Shown here: positions 11,484 through 20,641 of the stretch, piece by piece
Position numbering within the stretch: position 1 is the stretch's first letter
Layout: every line of letters begins with the position of its first letter
NCBI GenBank assembly: GCA_017460105.1
Contig: JAFUBS010000004.1
Location: 1-64,000, forward strand
DNA from: Candidatus Saccharimonadota bacterium
Lineage (GTDB): Bacteria; Patescibacteriota; Saccharimonadia; Saccharimonadales; Saccharimonadaceae
Direction: 5' to 3'
Length of the DNA: 64,000 bases
Notes under the pieces: model-generated
Seen by the model: only the letters and a program-made list of their open reading frames with translations
Database searches by the model: none
What the model was told of the DNA's origin: nothing
Program-made: the position numbers and the translations under genes

Positions 11484-13250
11484 ATGCTTAAACTCTTGAA
11501 ATATTTGAAGCCATATTGGTGGCAAGTCATCTTACTCTTGCTCGCTACTGTCGTGCAGGTATATACTACTTTGCAATTACCTGCGTTGATGGCAGATATT
11601 ATTAACCACGGTATTGTGATGGGTGATATGGATGCCATTTGGAGGACCGGTCTCATGATGATACTCCTAGTATTAGTCTCTGCAGCTGCTTCTTTTGTGG
11701 CAAGTTTCTTTTCGGCGAGAGTAGGTGCATATTTTTCGCGAGATTTGCGTGCGAGCGTATTTTCCAAAGTTCTTTCTTTCAACTTGTCCGATACAAAGAA
11801 CTTTAGCACCGCATCGTTAATCACTAGAACAACTAACGATGTTAACCAAGTGCAGTCCGTAATCACAATGATGCTATCAATGATGCTACGCGCGCCACTT
11901 TTCTGCGTAATTGCACTAGTGATGGCAATACAGACTGCGCCGGACATGAGCTGGATTATCGCGATTGGCGTAATCGCCATTTTGTTTGTGGTAATTACTA
12001 TCATGTCGCTTGTGGTTCCGAAATTCAAAATATTCCAGAAGCTGATTGACCGTATCACTTTGCTCACACGTGAAAACCTAACTGGTCTTCGTGTGATTCG
12101 CGCATTCAACAATCAAGTGGTTGAGACAAAAAAATTCGACAAGACCAACGATGAATTGACTAAGCTTTTGATCTTTATCGACAAACTATTGGAGTTAACT
12201 AATCCACTAATAAATATTTTGTTTAATGGTACAACTCTACTATGTACATGGGTAGGCATTTCGTTACTTACAAAAGATTATTCATACCTAGGCAATATGA
12301 CGGCCTTTGCGCAGTACGTTGGCAATGTGATGTTGTCTTTCTTGATGCTCTCTATGTTGTTCGTGATGTTGCCACGTGCTAATGTCTCGGCGGAAAGAAT
12401 CAATCAGGTGTTAAAAACGCCTAACAAAATCCATTGGAAGAAATCTACGGTTGGTGTGCCAGAAAAAAGAGCTTCAGTAGAGTTCAAAAATGTAGATTTC
12501 TGCTATCCGGATGCTACCGAAAAAGTATTGAGCAAAGTCTCGTTTAAGGCGGTCGCTGGCGAAACTACAGCATTCATCGGCTCGACCGGCTCTGGCAAAT
12601 CCACCCTAATCAATCTAGTCCCGAGATTTTATGAAGCTTCAGATGGCGAAATATTGATTGATGGTTTGAGCATCCGCGATTTTGCGCAGGACGATTTGAT
12701 GGGCAGAATTGGTTTGGTACCGCAACGTGGAATATTGTTTGCTGGAACAATTGCTTCAAATATTAGATTTGGTGCACCAAATGCTAGTATGGACGATGTA
12801 AAAAAAGCGGCAACAATCGCACAGGCCAAGGACTTTATCGAAAGGCTACCAGATAAATATAATTCACACATTGCGCAAGGTGGTTCGAATGTTTCGGGTG
12901 GACAAAAGCAACGTTTGTCTATTGCGCGTGCGATTTGTAAGAAACCTGATATCTTTATCTTTGACGATTCGTTTTCGGCACTCGATATGAAAACGGACGC
13001 GAGACTGCGCGCAGCACTAAAAGAAGTAACAAGTGAGGCCGTGGTGCTGATAGTGGCACAGCGTGTTTCTACAATCAAGGATGCCGACCAGATTGTGGTT
13101 CTAGATAACGGTAAGGTTGTCGGCAAAGGAAAGCATTATGAGCTTGTGCTCAAATGTCCGATTTATCAAAGTATTGTAAAATCACAGCTTTCGGATAAAG
13201 AATTTAAGTCTGAACTTGCAAAAGCGGAAAAGGAGGCAAACCATGCATAA
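11484..13250 (+). CDS. ABC exporter, heterodimer subunit 1 (degenerate catalytic site)
   Basis: 588 residues: six membrane helices (to ~310) and a C-terminal ATPase with Walker A GSTGSGKS, signature VSGGQKQR and Walker B ending FIFDDSFSALD. The usual catalytic Glu after Walker B is Asp here, the hallmark of the inactive-site partner in heterodimeric exporters of the BmrC/BmrD type. The gene overlaps subunit 2 by 8 bp. The start codon lies 7 bp after TATAAT, so the transcript may be leaderless. Substrate unknown: drugs, lipids or peptides are all possible. Confidence 0.92.
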   Translation: MLKLLKYLKPYWWQVILLLLATVVQVYTTLQLPALMADIINHGIVMGDMDAIWRTGLMMILLVLVSAAASFVASFFSARVGAYFSRDLRASVFSKVLSFNLSDTKNFSTASLITRTTNDVNQVQSVITMMLSMMLRAPLFCVIALVMAIQTAPDMSWIIAIGVIAILFVVITIMSLVVPKFKIFQKLIDRITLLTRENLTGLRVIRAFNNQVVETKKFDKTNDELTKLLIFIDKLLELTNPLINILFNGTTLLCTWVGISLLTKDYSYLGNMTAFAQYVGNVMLSFLMLSMLFVMLPRANVSAERINQVLKTPNKIHWKKSTVGVPEKRASVEFKNVDFCYPDATEKVLSKVSFKAVAGETTAFIGSTGSGKSTLINLVPRFYEASDGEILIDGLSIRDFAQDDLMGRIGLVPQRGILFAGTIASNIRFGAPNASMDDVKKAATIAQAKDFIERLPDKYNSHIAQGGSNVSGGQKQRLSIARAICKKPDIFIFDDSFSALDMKTDARLRAALKEVTSEAVVLIVAQRVSTIKDADQIVVLDNGKVVGKGKHYELVLKCPIYQSIVKSQLSDKEFKSELAKAEKEANHA

Positions 13251-15015
13251 CGATAGACCGACAGCGAAAGCAAAGAATTCAAAATTTGCGTGGTCACATT
13301 TTGTGCATTCAATAAAGCCTTATGCGTTTGCGATTATCGTCTCGATTATTCTTGCGGTCGGAGCGTCTGTAATGGGACTCTTTACTCCAATCATCCTTGG
13401 CGACATGACAAATATCGCGGTGGATACTTACCCAAATATAGATTGGGGGACGCTTAGTGGCAAAGCGATACTCGCGATTGCGCTATTTGTCGCTTCGTCA
13501 ATTCTTAATTATGGCCAGGCATATATCCTTGCGGTGGTTTCGGCGAAATATACAAAATCTCTGCGCGAACAAATTCTGGCGAAGATTTCACGTTTGCCGA
13601 TATCTTACTTTGACAAACATAAATACGGCGATACATTATCGAGAATGACAAATGACGTAGACGTATTAACAACATCTATGTCACAAGAAATCGCCGATGT
13701 TTCTTTGAGCCTAACCACATTGGTAGGAACAATGATTATTATGTTAATAATTAGTGTTCCGTTGTCAATCGTGGCATTCGTAGCAGTGCCGCTCTCGGTC
13801 GTTGTCGTAGGGCGAATCGCGAGCTTCGCGCAAAAATATTTCCGTGAACAGCAAAATACATTAGGCGTACTCAATAGCAAAATTGAAGAAGACTATTCTG
13901 GTCAAATTGTGATCAAATCAAACTCTTACGAACCGCGCGCAATGGCCGACTTTGGTGCAACAAACGAAAAATTAACCAAAGCTGCGATGCGGGCGCAGAT
14001 TTTCTCGTCGCTCTCATTCCCAGTTACACATATTTTCACAAATCTAAGCTATGTGGCGATTTGTGTGCTTGGTGGCAAATTCGTACTTGATGGCGTAATA
14101 AATATTGGAAACATTCAGGCCTTTGTCCAATACGTCACCAGGTTCAATCGTCCAATTACTGAAATCGCTTCGACGACATCTACAATTCAGTCGCTACTCG
14201 CCGCGAGCGAAAGAATTTTTGAATTCTTGGGCGAGACTGAGGAAGACCCGGACCACGAGGATTCGCGAGTAATTACAAAAGTCAAGGGCGCCGTAGAATT
14301 TCATGATGTGTCATTTAGATATCTTGAGGATACACCAGTAATTAAGAATTTTTCGGTCAAAGTGGAGCCTGGTATGAAGGTGGCGATTGTCGGGCCAACT
14401 GGCGCAGGAAAGACTACGATTATTAATCTGCTGATGCGTTTTTATGAACCGAACTCTGGATATATTACAGTGGATGATGTCCCAACACGCGAGATGAAGC
14501 GCGCCGATGTGCGTTCGATGTTTGGGATGGTACTGCAGGATACATGGCTATTTAGTGGAACTGTGGAAGAGAATTTGCGTTATGGCAACAAATCTGCCAC
14601 GATTGAACAAATCAAACAAGCCGCGAAGGCTAGCAACGTACACCATATTATCGAAGCCTTGCCGAATGGCTACAAGACGATGATTTCTGAAGACTCGGAT
14701 AATATTTCGGCCGGCGAGAAACAGCTAATTACGATTGCGCGCGCAATGGTGGCCGACCCGCCAATGATGATACTCGACGAGGCAACTTCTAATGTAGATA
14801 CCCGTACGGAGCAATTGATTCAGGATTCGTTCGAAAAGCTGACTCGAAATCGTACTTCATTTGTGATTGCGCATCGTTTGTCAACGATTCGTAATTCGGA
14901 TTTGATTCTAGTGATGCGCGATGGAAATATTGTCGAGCAGGGAAACCACGAGCAACTTTTGAGGCGAAAAGGTTTCTATGCAGAACTATACAATTCGCAA
15001 TTTGCGGAAGGATAA
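13243..15015 (+). CDS. ABC exporter, heterodimer subunit 2 (catalytic)
   Basis: 590 residues from ATG 13243, chosen over a start at 13216 because AGGAGG sits just upstream; it overlaps the end of subunit 1 (translational coupling). Six-helix transmembrane domain, then an ATPase with Walker A GPTGAGKT, signature ISAGEKQL (Ala for Gly and Glu for Gln, slightly unusual) and intact Walker B MMILDEATSNVD with catalytic Glu. Pairs with subunit 1 to form an asymmetric exporter. Converges on ung with only 8 bp between the coding ends. Confidence 0.93.
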   Translation: MHNDRPTAKAKNSKFAWSHFVHSIKPYAFAIIVSIILAVGASVMGLFTPIILGDMTNIAVDTYPNIDWGTLSGKAILAIALFVASSILNYGQAYILAVVSAKYTKSLREQILAKISRLPISYFDKHKYGDTLSRMTNDVDVLTTSMSQEIADVSLSLTTLVGTMIIMLIISVPLSIVAFVAVPLSVVVVGRIASFAQKYFREQQNTLGVLNSKIEEDYSGQIVIKSNSYEPRAMADFGATNEKLTKAAMRAQIFSSLSFPVTHIFTNLSYVAICVLGGKFVLDGVINIGNIQAFVQYVTRFNRPITEIASTTSTIQSLLAASERIFEFLGETEEDPDHEDSRVITKVKGAVEFHDVSFRYLEDTPVIKNFSVKVEPGMKVAIVGPTGAGKTTIINLLMRFYEPNSGYITVDDVPTREMKRADVRSMFGMVLQDTWLFSGTVEENLRYGNKSATIEQIKQAAKASNVHHIIEALPNGYKTMISEDSDNISAGEKQLITIARAMVADPPMMILDEATSNVDTRTEQLIQDSFEKLTRNRTSFVIAHRLSTIRNSDLILVMRDGNIVEQGNHEQLLRRKGFYAELYNSQFAEG

Positions 15016-15023
15016 TAAACTTT

Positions 15024-15671
15024 CTACCAAATTATTTCTTTGAGACCGTTCTGACGTAAGAATTCGTTGGTCCGGCTGAAATGATGATTACCGAAGAACC
15101 CTGTATGCGCCGAGAGTGGCGAAGGATGAGGCGATTCCAATATCAGATGTTTAGTCTGATCAATAAGCGATTTTTTGTTTCGTGCGTCGCGACCCCACAA
15201 GATAAATACTAGGTGTGGGCGAGTCTCATTTAAATACTTAATAACTTCTGTCGTGAATATTTCCCAGCCTCTGCCGCGGTGCGAGCCGGCTTTATGTGCC
15301 TCCACCGTCAAGACAGTATTGAGCAGTAGCACGCCTTGCTTCTGCCAGCTACGTAGACTGCCAGTTTTGTTTGCGTGGCTACCAATATCATTGTCAATTT
15401 CTTTATAGATATTTACAAGTGATGGCGGAATTGGCTGTGAATTCGGGACCGAAAAAGCCAAGCCTTCGGCGGCGCCTGGAGTATGATAAGGGTCCTGGCC
15501 GAGAATCACCACTTTGACCTCGTTCAAATCTGTGGCGAATGCAGAAAAGACTAAGGTCTTTTTGGGATAAATAGTCTTTTTCTCGTACTCAGAATGAAGG
15601 AACGCAGATAATTCTTTGAAATATGGTTTGCCAAATTCGGATTTTAGAAATGGTTTCCAACTGTCGTGCAT
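15024..15671 (-). CDS. ung: Uracil-DNA glycosylase (family 1)
   Basis: 215 residues. Removes uracil from DNA as the first step of base-excision repair. Motif 1 GQDPYHTPGAAEGLAFSVP with catalytic Asp (~61) and motif 2 HPSPLSAHTGFFGNHHFS with the leucine-loop region are intact; LLNTVLTV and FILWG are also typical. The start is 6 bp after a TATAAT on the minus strand, suggesting leaderless mRNA. Confidence 0.96.
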   Translation of the reverse strand: MHDSWKPFLKSEFGKPYFKELSAFLHSEYEKKTIYPKKTLVFSAFATDLNEVKVVILGQDPYHTPGAAEGLAFSVPNSQPIPPSLVNIYKEIDNDIGSHANKTGSLRSWQKQGVLLLNTVLTVEAHKAGSHRGRGWEIFTTEVIKYLNETRPHLVFILWGRDARNKKSLIDQTKHLILESPHPSPLSAHTGFFGNHHFSRTNEFLRQNGLKEIIW

Positions 15672-15758
15672 ATATATATTATATGATACAAAGTAGACTT
15701 TTTAAGGTTTTAGTTTGTTTTAAGGTTGAAAATATATAATTAGTTCATAAGGAGAAAT

Positions 15759-16067
15759 ATGGAAAAAAATACTAATTCAGAACAAATCGCAAAAAATAAT
15801 ACTCGTCAAATCGCGACGGAGGAGTCTGACTCTACCGACACGCTCGACGCAGAGCGACCAGAAATACCAGAAGATATGGAAGAAAATGACATGATGCGTG
15901 GTCCAATGGGCGGCGGGTTCCCGGGTGAAATGACCAGCACTACCGTCGCGACAGAGTCTGATCCATGGCTGGTGCCGATGGTAGCAACCAGTATCATTTC
16001 TGGCGTAATGATTTTGTCTGCAGTTGCGGTATGTCTTACAGTTTTCTTTACGAGAAAAAAGAATTAA
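15759..16067 (+). CDS. Small acidic single-pass membrane protein, unknown
   Basis: 102 residues. The N-terminal two thirds is hydrophilic and acidic (PEIPEDMEENDMM), followed by a Gly/Met/Pro stretch, one membrane helix (~73-96, MVATSIISGVMILSAVAVCL) and a basic tail TRKKN. Without a signal peptide this predicts a tail-anchored protein with a cytoplasmic N-terminus, or the reverse. Good AAGGAGAA site before ATG. It overlaps the end of the convergent dCMP deaminase gene by 4 bp. Function not recognised. Confidence 0.7.
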   Translation: MEKNTNSEQIAKNNTRQIATEESDSTDTLDAERPEIPEDMEENDMMRGPMGGGFPGEMTSTTVATESDPWLVPMVATSIISGVMILSAVAVCLTVFFTRKKN

Positions 16068-16612
16068 ATCCACTGAGACAAGCGCTTGTACTCTGCAGAA
16101 TCTTTAGCATATGACGACAAAATATCCTCCACGTAAGTTTTGCCGTTTGAAAGATTCAGAGTCTCAACTTCCGGCACCGAAGCAAGTAGACGAATAATGG
16201 CCTCATCTGTATCAATGTTAGTCATTGAATGTTTCGGGTCGGAAGAATGAGAATGAACGCGCAGCTCTTCGTAGACAAAACGTTTAATGCCGGCCTGCAA
16301 ACAGTATTTGAGGCAATTCTCGCACGTAGCAACACGATTATAAATGGTACACCCAGTGAGATCTCGTTTGGCAAAAATCAACGCATTCATCTCGGAGTGT
16401 ATTGCAAAATAATATTTCATGGGGCGCTCGCTGAGCGTCATTTTTGACTCGTCGGCGCCTTGAATCATTCCGTTGTAGCCAAGCGAAACCACGCGCTTGT
16501 TTTGGTCTACAATTACACAGCCCATTTTGGACGAAGGATCTTTAGATTTTACCGCAACCGTTTCGGCAATTTTCATGAAATATTCGTCCCATTCACGTTG
16601 TTTGTCGTTCAT
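16064..16612 (-). CDS. Deoxycytidylate (dCMP) deaminase
   Basis: 182 residues. Deaminates dCMP to dUMP for thymidylate supply. Zinc/catalytic motifs: HSEMNAL (His ligand and Glu base) and CENCLKYC (two Cys ligands), preceded by DPSSKMGCVIVD and the GYNG substrate loop. ComEB-like size with a slightly extended C-terminus. The minus-strand leader has a TGCTATAAT box and a GGAGG site. It makes dUMP, so with ung nearby uracil handling is represented, although the two are not in one operon. Confidence 0.93.
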   Translation of the reverse strand: MNDKQREWDEYFMKIAETVAVKSKDPSSKMGCVIVDQNKRVVSLGYNGMIQGADESKMTLSERPMKYYFAIHSEMNALIFAKRDLTGCTIYNRVATCENCLKYCLQAGIKRFVYEELRVHSHSSDPKHSMTNIDTDEAIIRLLASVPEVETLNLSNGKTYVEDILSSYAKDSAEYKRLSQWI

Positions 16613-16658
16613 AAAACCTCCAATTCTCTCTATTATAGCATGAAATTAGGGTGGGGGG

Positions 16659-16688
16659 TTGAAATTTTTTGTGACCTATGGCTATAAT
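16659..16688 (+). promoter_or_regulatory. Promoter of the cutinase-VWA gene
   Basis: -35 TTGAAA (16659-16664), 18-bp spacer, -10 TATAAT (16683-16688). A GTGGGGGG run directly precedes the -35, as in the ORF6N gene promoter at 816; both have T-rich spacers. Confidence 0.6.
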
Positions 16689-16723
16689 TCAGCACAAAAT
16701 TAAAATTAAGAAAGGAGTGTGAA

Positions 16724-18481
16724 ATGCCAAGTAAAATTTGGCGAAAAATCCGCGTCAGAAAGGTGCGCGGAAGCGGCAAAAAAGCAAGAATCAAGTTGCA
16801 ATTTTTGATGACCGCGGGAATAATAGTTGGTGGTTCGGTGCCTTTTGCGCTACCGACGCAAAGTTCGGCAGAAAAATGCCCGGAACTTAAAGTAGTTTTT
16901 GCTCGAGGCTCTGGAGGTGAGCGTTGGACCGACGAAAACTATTTGACATTCCGTGATGCGGTCGATACAAAAATTAAGGATTACGGGATTTCGTATGAAT
17001 TCCTGGATCTAGACTACCCGGCAATCGGCATGAATATTGATAGTATTTGGAGTGTGCTGGGTGCTTATTTTGGTGCAGGTGATTCTTATGAATTTGGCGC
17101 GAGCGTAGATGCTGGCGTGAGCGAAGTGACAAAAATTGTAAATAAAGAGTGCGTGAATACTAAATATGTGTTAGCAGGATACTCACAAGGTGCGATGGTG
17201 GTATCAAAGTCTCTACATAACATCGATGCCGACAAAATAATATACGCCGCAACGTTTGGCGACCCAAAGCTGTATTTGCCGGAGGGTAAAGGCTGGATAC
17301 CGGCGGCGTGTCGCGGAGAGAATCTATCTGATTACCGTGCATACGTGCCAGATTGTCGAGCCTACGAAGGATTGCTGGGGTCGTACCGTCCGTACGAACC
17401 GTCGGCTTTTGTCGGAAAAGTCGGAACGTGGTGCAATAAGTATGATATCTTTTGCAGTTCGTATTTTGACCTGGGTAGCCATCTCGCTTATACGTCAGAT
17501 AATCTCTACGAAGACGCTTCTAAGATTATTAGTGCAAAAATCGCCGACGCTTTCTCCGTAGCAAATAGATATTACAACGCACACGATACGGCGATTCTGA
17601 TTGATTCGACAATCTCGATGACGGATTTGTTTGCGAAATATCATGATGAGGCCTTGAACCTAGCACGGAAAACCTTTGCGGCAGGTGGACGCGTGGCACT
17701 GTATGATTATCGAGATTTACAAGAATCCTATCATCCGGTAAAGCATTGTGACTTTGATACGTGCACTATGGAGACAATTCAACAAGCACTTGACAATCTA
17801 GAACTCCAGGGTGGCGGCGACTATCCAGAATCGTTGCTCTCGGCTTCTTTCACTGTGATGAAGGAACTGAAGTGGCGCGTGGGCGCGACAAAATCTCTCG
17901 TGATACTGACAGACGACACTTATCATTCGCCAGATATCGACGGCGTCACTTTCTACGACGTCAAGAAACTCAGCCAAGAAATCGACCCGGTGAACTTCTA
18001 TATTATTACACTGGAAGGCATGGTGGAAGGTCTGCGCCCTCTAGCGGAAGCGACAGGTGGGATGGTGGTAGATTCGGCAGATGATTTGAGCTTTTTGACT
18101 GAGACTATTATGAATCGTGCGGATAGTTTGCCACACGTGGTTGAGGAAGACGGTGAGGTGGAATTACCGCACCTAGAAATTAAAGAGCAAGAAAAAATTG
18201 ATAATGGGATAAGACTAGTGATCGAGACGGATGCCGATAGTGTAATGCTAGTAGTAAATGACATGGTGGCGGGTGTGATTGATGGCGATTCTATTGAGAT
18301 ACGGGATTTGGATTTGACGCGCGAGAATACCGTCGTTTTGGTGCCTTTGAAGAATGGTCGTCGCGGGAGCGCGGTGAATGTCTCGCTTGATGACGAGTCT
18401 AGCGAAGAAAGCGGTGTAAGTGGTTACGAGACAGATAACGTAGTCGTGATTCCGAAGACGCCTGATACCGGCGCTATTTAG
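16724..18481 (+). CDS. Exported cutinase-like esterase fused to a VWA domain
   Basis: 585 residues. Basic N-terminus and signal segment (~25-48), then a cutinase domain: FARGSGGE at ~59-66, nucleophile Ser154 in AGYSQGA, and KYDIFC plus GSHLAY supplying Asp and His of the triad. From ~290 a von Willebrand A domain follows (AILIDSTISM MIDAS-like, GGGDYPES, LVILTDDTYH). An acidic C-terminal domain ends in PKTPDTGAI, a sorting-like motif without the hydrophobic tail. Cutinases are typical of mycolate Actinobacteria, so acquisition from, or action on, an actinobacterial partner is a reasonable guess. Secreted or surface protein; substrate unknown. Confidence 0.85.
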   Translation: MPSKIWRKIRVRKVRGSGKKARIKLQFLMTAGIIVGGSVPFALPTQSSAEKCPELKVVFARGSGGERWTDENYLTFRDAVDTKIKDYGISYEFLDLDYPAIGMNIDSIWSVLGAYFGAGDSYEFGASVDAGVSEVTKIVNKECVNTKYVLAGYSQGAMVVSKSLHNIDADKIIYAATFGDPKLYLPEGKGWIPAACRGENLSDYRAYVPDCRAYEGLLGSYRPYEPSAFVGKVGTWCNKYDIFCSSYFDLGSHLAYTSDNLYEDASKIISAKIADAFSVANRYYNAHDTAILIDSTISMTDLFAKYHDEALNLARKTFAAGGRVALYDYRDLQESYHPVKHCDFDTCTMETIQQALDNLELQGGGDYPESLLSASFTVMKELKWRVGATKSLVILTDDTYHSPDIDGVTFYDVKKLSQEIDPVNFYIITLEGMVEGLRPLAEATGGMVVDSADDLSFLTETIMNRADSLPHVVEEDGEVELPHLEIKEQEKIDNGIRLVIETDADSVMLVVNDMVAGVIDGDSIEIRDLDLTRENTVVLVPLKNGRRGSAVNVSLDDESSEESGVSGYETDNVVVIPKTPDTGAI

Positions 18482-18514
18482 AATTTGAGCGCCAATAATC
18501 GTCTGATACTGGAG

Positions 18515-18721
18515 CTATTTAGAACTGAGATGCCAGTGGTCGCCATATTCGCATTTATAGACGCTTAGGCGGCCTTCAATATGATGGTCGTACTCAGCCA
18601 CACGGGCGGCCGCTTCGGCGTCTTCACGCGAATCATAACAGATTTTGTGAACGTCGCCCACCCAACAGCGTTTGGGCTCGAAGGTTTGACTGGGATTTAG
18701 GTGTTTATTTCTGTTGGCCAT
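18515..18721 (-). CDS. Small conserved-looking Cys/His protein, unknown
   Basis: 68 residues, starting at ATG 18721 (MANRNKHLN). Contains CWVGDVHKICYDSREDAEAAARVAEYDHHIEG and ends YKCEYGDHWHLSSK. Three Cys and five His could bind metal, but no known zinc-finger spacing is evident. A longer start at 18937 would run through the typA promoter and start on the opposite strand and is rejected. A TATAAA box lies about 10 bp before ATG. Function unknown. Confidence 0.7.
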   Translation of the reverse strand: MANRNKHLNPSQTFEPKRCWVGDVHKICYDSREDAEAAARVAEYDHHIEGRLSVYKCEYGDHWHLSSK

Positions 18722-18805
18722 ATATATTTTCTTTATACCACTAATTGATAGTAATGTCAAGTTTATATCTGGACTTTGAAGCGTTTTCGTGGTATAATTG
18801 TCGTC

Positions 18806-20641
18806 ATGACTTTGAATAAAGATAAAATTAGAAATGTGGCGATTATTGCGCACGTCGACCATGGTAAAACGACCTTGGTGGATGGACTTTTGAAGCAGTC
18901 CCACACTTTCCGTGATAATCAAGCGGAGATGTCGCAAACGCTAATTATGGACTCGATGGATCAGGAGCACGAGCGTGGCATCACGATTACTGCCAAACAG
19001 ACTTGCGTTTATTATGATGGTTACAAAATTAACATCATCGATACTCCTGGGCACGCAGATTTTTCTGGCGAAGTAGAGCGTACGCTTAATATGGCCGACG
19101 GAGTTTTGTTGATTGTTGATGCACAAGAAGGACCGATGCCACAGACGAAGTTCGTGTTGCAAAAGGCTCTAGATTTGAAACTAAAGCCTGTAGTGATTAT
19201 CAACAAAATCGATAAGCCTGCAGCACGCATCGAAGAAGTCTTGAGTGAAGTAGAAAGTCTATTCCTGGAACTTGCAACAGACGAATCGCAGTTAAACTAT
19301 CCCGTGTATTATGCGATTGCGCGCGAAGGCAAGGCCGGCCGCACGACGCAGTTAGATGATGATCTGCATGTGATTTTTGAGTCAATTATCAACGACATCC
19401 CGGCGCCGACTGTGGATGTAGACAATCCAAATGCGCAGCTGCTCGTAGCGGCTCTTGCAGCGGATAATTACCTCGGCAAATATTGCATCGGCAAAATTTT
19501 CCGTGGAAAGCTCAAAAAAGGACAAAATGTTAAAGTGCTACGTCTGGTTTCCGAAGAAGATCATTTCGAAGTCCATCCCGGAAAGATTGAGCGTTTGTTC
19601 TCTTATCGTGGACTCTCTAAGGAAGAAGTTGACGAGGCGATTGCTGGAGATATTGTAGCGATTGCGGGCGTCGCTGAAGCGAATATTGGCGATACAATTG
19701 CGACTGGCGACAAGCCGGAGGCTTTGCCAACGATTGAACTAGAGGCACCGACACTTTCCATCTACATTGGTCCGAACACTTCGCCACTCAAGGGTCGTGA
19801 AGGCGAATTTACGACTTCACGCCAAATCGCTGAACGATTGGAGCGAGAGCTAGAGACGAATATTGCTCTAAAAATCGAACCAGATGGATTAGGTTACAAG
19901 GTATCTGGACGCGGCGAATTGCATTTGTCGGTACTGATTGAAACAATGCGCCGTGAAGGTTACGAGCTAGAAGCGGGTCGCCCAGAAGTGGTCTACCGCA
20001 CGATTGACGGAGTGAAACAGGAACCAATTGAGTCCCTTACTATAGAAGTGTCGCCAGAGTTCGTAGGCGCAGTATCACAAGAGCTCGGCATACGCAAAGC
20101 CGAACTAAAGTCGCAAGAGCTCACAACTTCTGGTTCGACTAGATTTGTCTACGAAATTTCTACGGCAGCATTGATCGGGCTCCGAAACAATCTTTTAACC
20201 GCTACCAAAGGTACCGTAATTATGTCCAGTATTCCGTCCGGCTATCGTCCAGCAGAAGGGAAGTACAAGCCAGAAAGAAACGGCGCATTAGTCGCTTTCG
20301 AAGATGGCGTATCTACCTCGTATGCACTCGATGCAGCGCAAGCGCGTGGTATTCTATATATTCCACCACAGGTGCCAGTATACCAAGGTATGATTGTTGG
20401 GCTGTCCAACAAAAAAGACGATCTCGACATAAATATTTGCAAAGAGAAGCAACTTACCAATATGCGTACACATGCTTCGGACGGCGCAATTCAGCTTACA
20501 CCGTATACACAATTGTCACTCGAGCAATGTTTGGATTTCTTGCTAGATGATGAGCTACTTGAAGTAACGCCAAAATCACTACGGCTTCGCAAGCGTCAAC
20601 TAGATCCAATTAAACGAAAGCGCGAAAACCGTGTTAATTGA
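18806..20641 (+). CDS. typA: GTP-binding protein BipA/TypA
   Basis: 611 residues from ATG 18806 (MTLNKDKIRN). A ribosome-associated translational GTPase of the EF-G superfamily, involved in 50S maturation and stress adaptation. G motifs: AHVDHGKT, DTPGHADF, NKIDKP; effector region ERGITITAK; later EF-G-like domains III and V and the TypA-specific C-terminal domain. The upstream in-frame start at 18776 precedes a GGTATAAT box, so the inner ATG, 7 bp after the box, is preferred (leaderless). The end overlaps tatD by 11 bp. Confidence 0.96.
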   Translation: MTLNKDKIRNVAIIAHVDHGKTTLVDGLLKQSHTFRDNQAEMSQTLIMDSMDQEHERGITITAKQTCVYYDGYKINIIDTPGHADFSGEVERTLNMADGVLLIVDAQEGPMPQTKFVLQKALDLKLKPVVIINKIDKPAARIEEVLSEVESLFLELATDESQLNYPVYYAIAREGKAGRTTQLDDDLHVIFESIINDIPAPTVDVDNPNAQLLVAALAADNYLGKYCIGKIFRGKLKKGQNVKVLRLVSEEDHFEVHPGKIERLFSYRGLSKEEVDEAIAGDIVAIAGVAEANIGDTIATGDKPEALPTIELEAPTLSIYIGPNTSPLKGREGEFTTSRQIAERLERELETNIALKIEPDGLGYKVSGRGELHLSVLIETMRREGYELEAGRPEVVYRTIDGVKQEPIESLTIEVSPEFVGAVSQELGIRKAELKSQELTTSGSTRFVYEISTAALIGLRNNLLTATKGTVIMSSIPSGYRPAEGKYKPERNGALVAFEDGVSTSYALDAAQARGILYIPPQVPVYQGMIVGLSNKKDDLDINICKEKQLTNMRTHASDGAIQLTPYTQLSLEQCLDFLLDDELLEVTPKSLRLRKRQLDPIKRKRENRVN

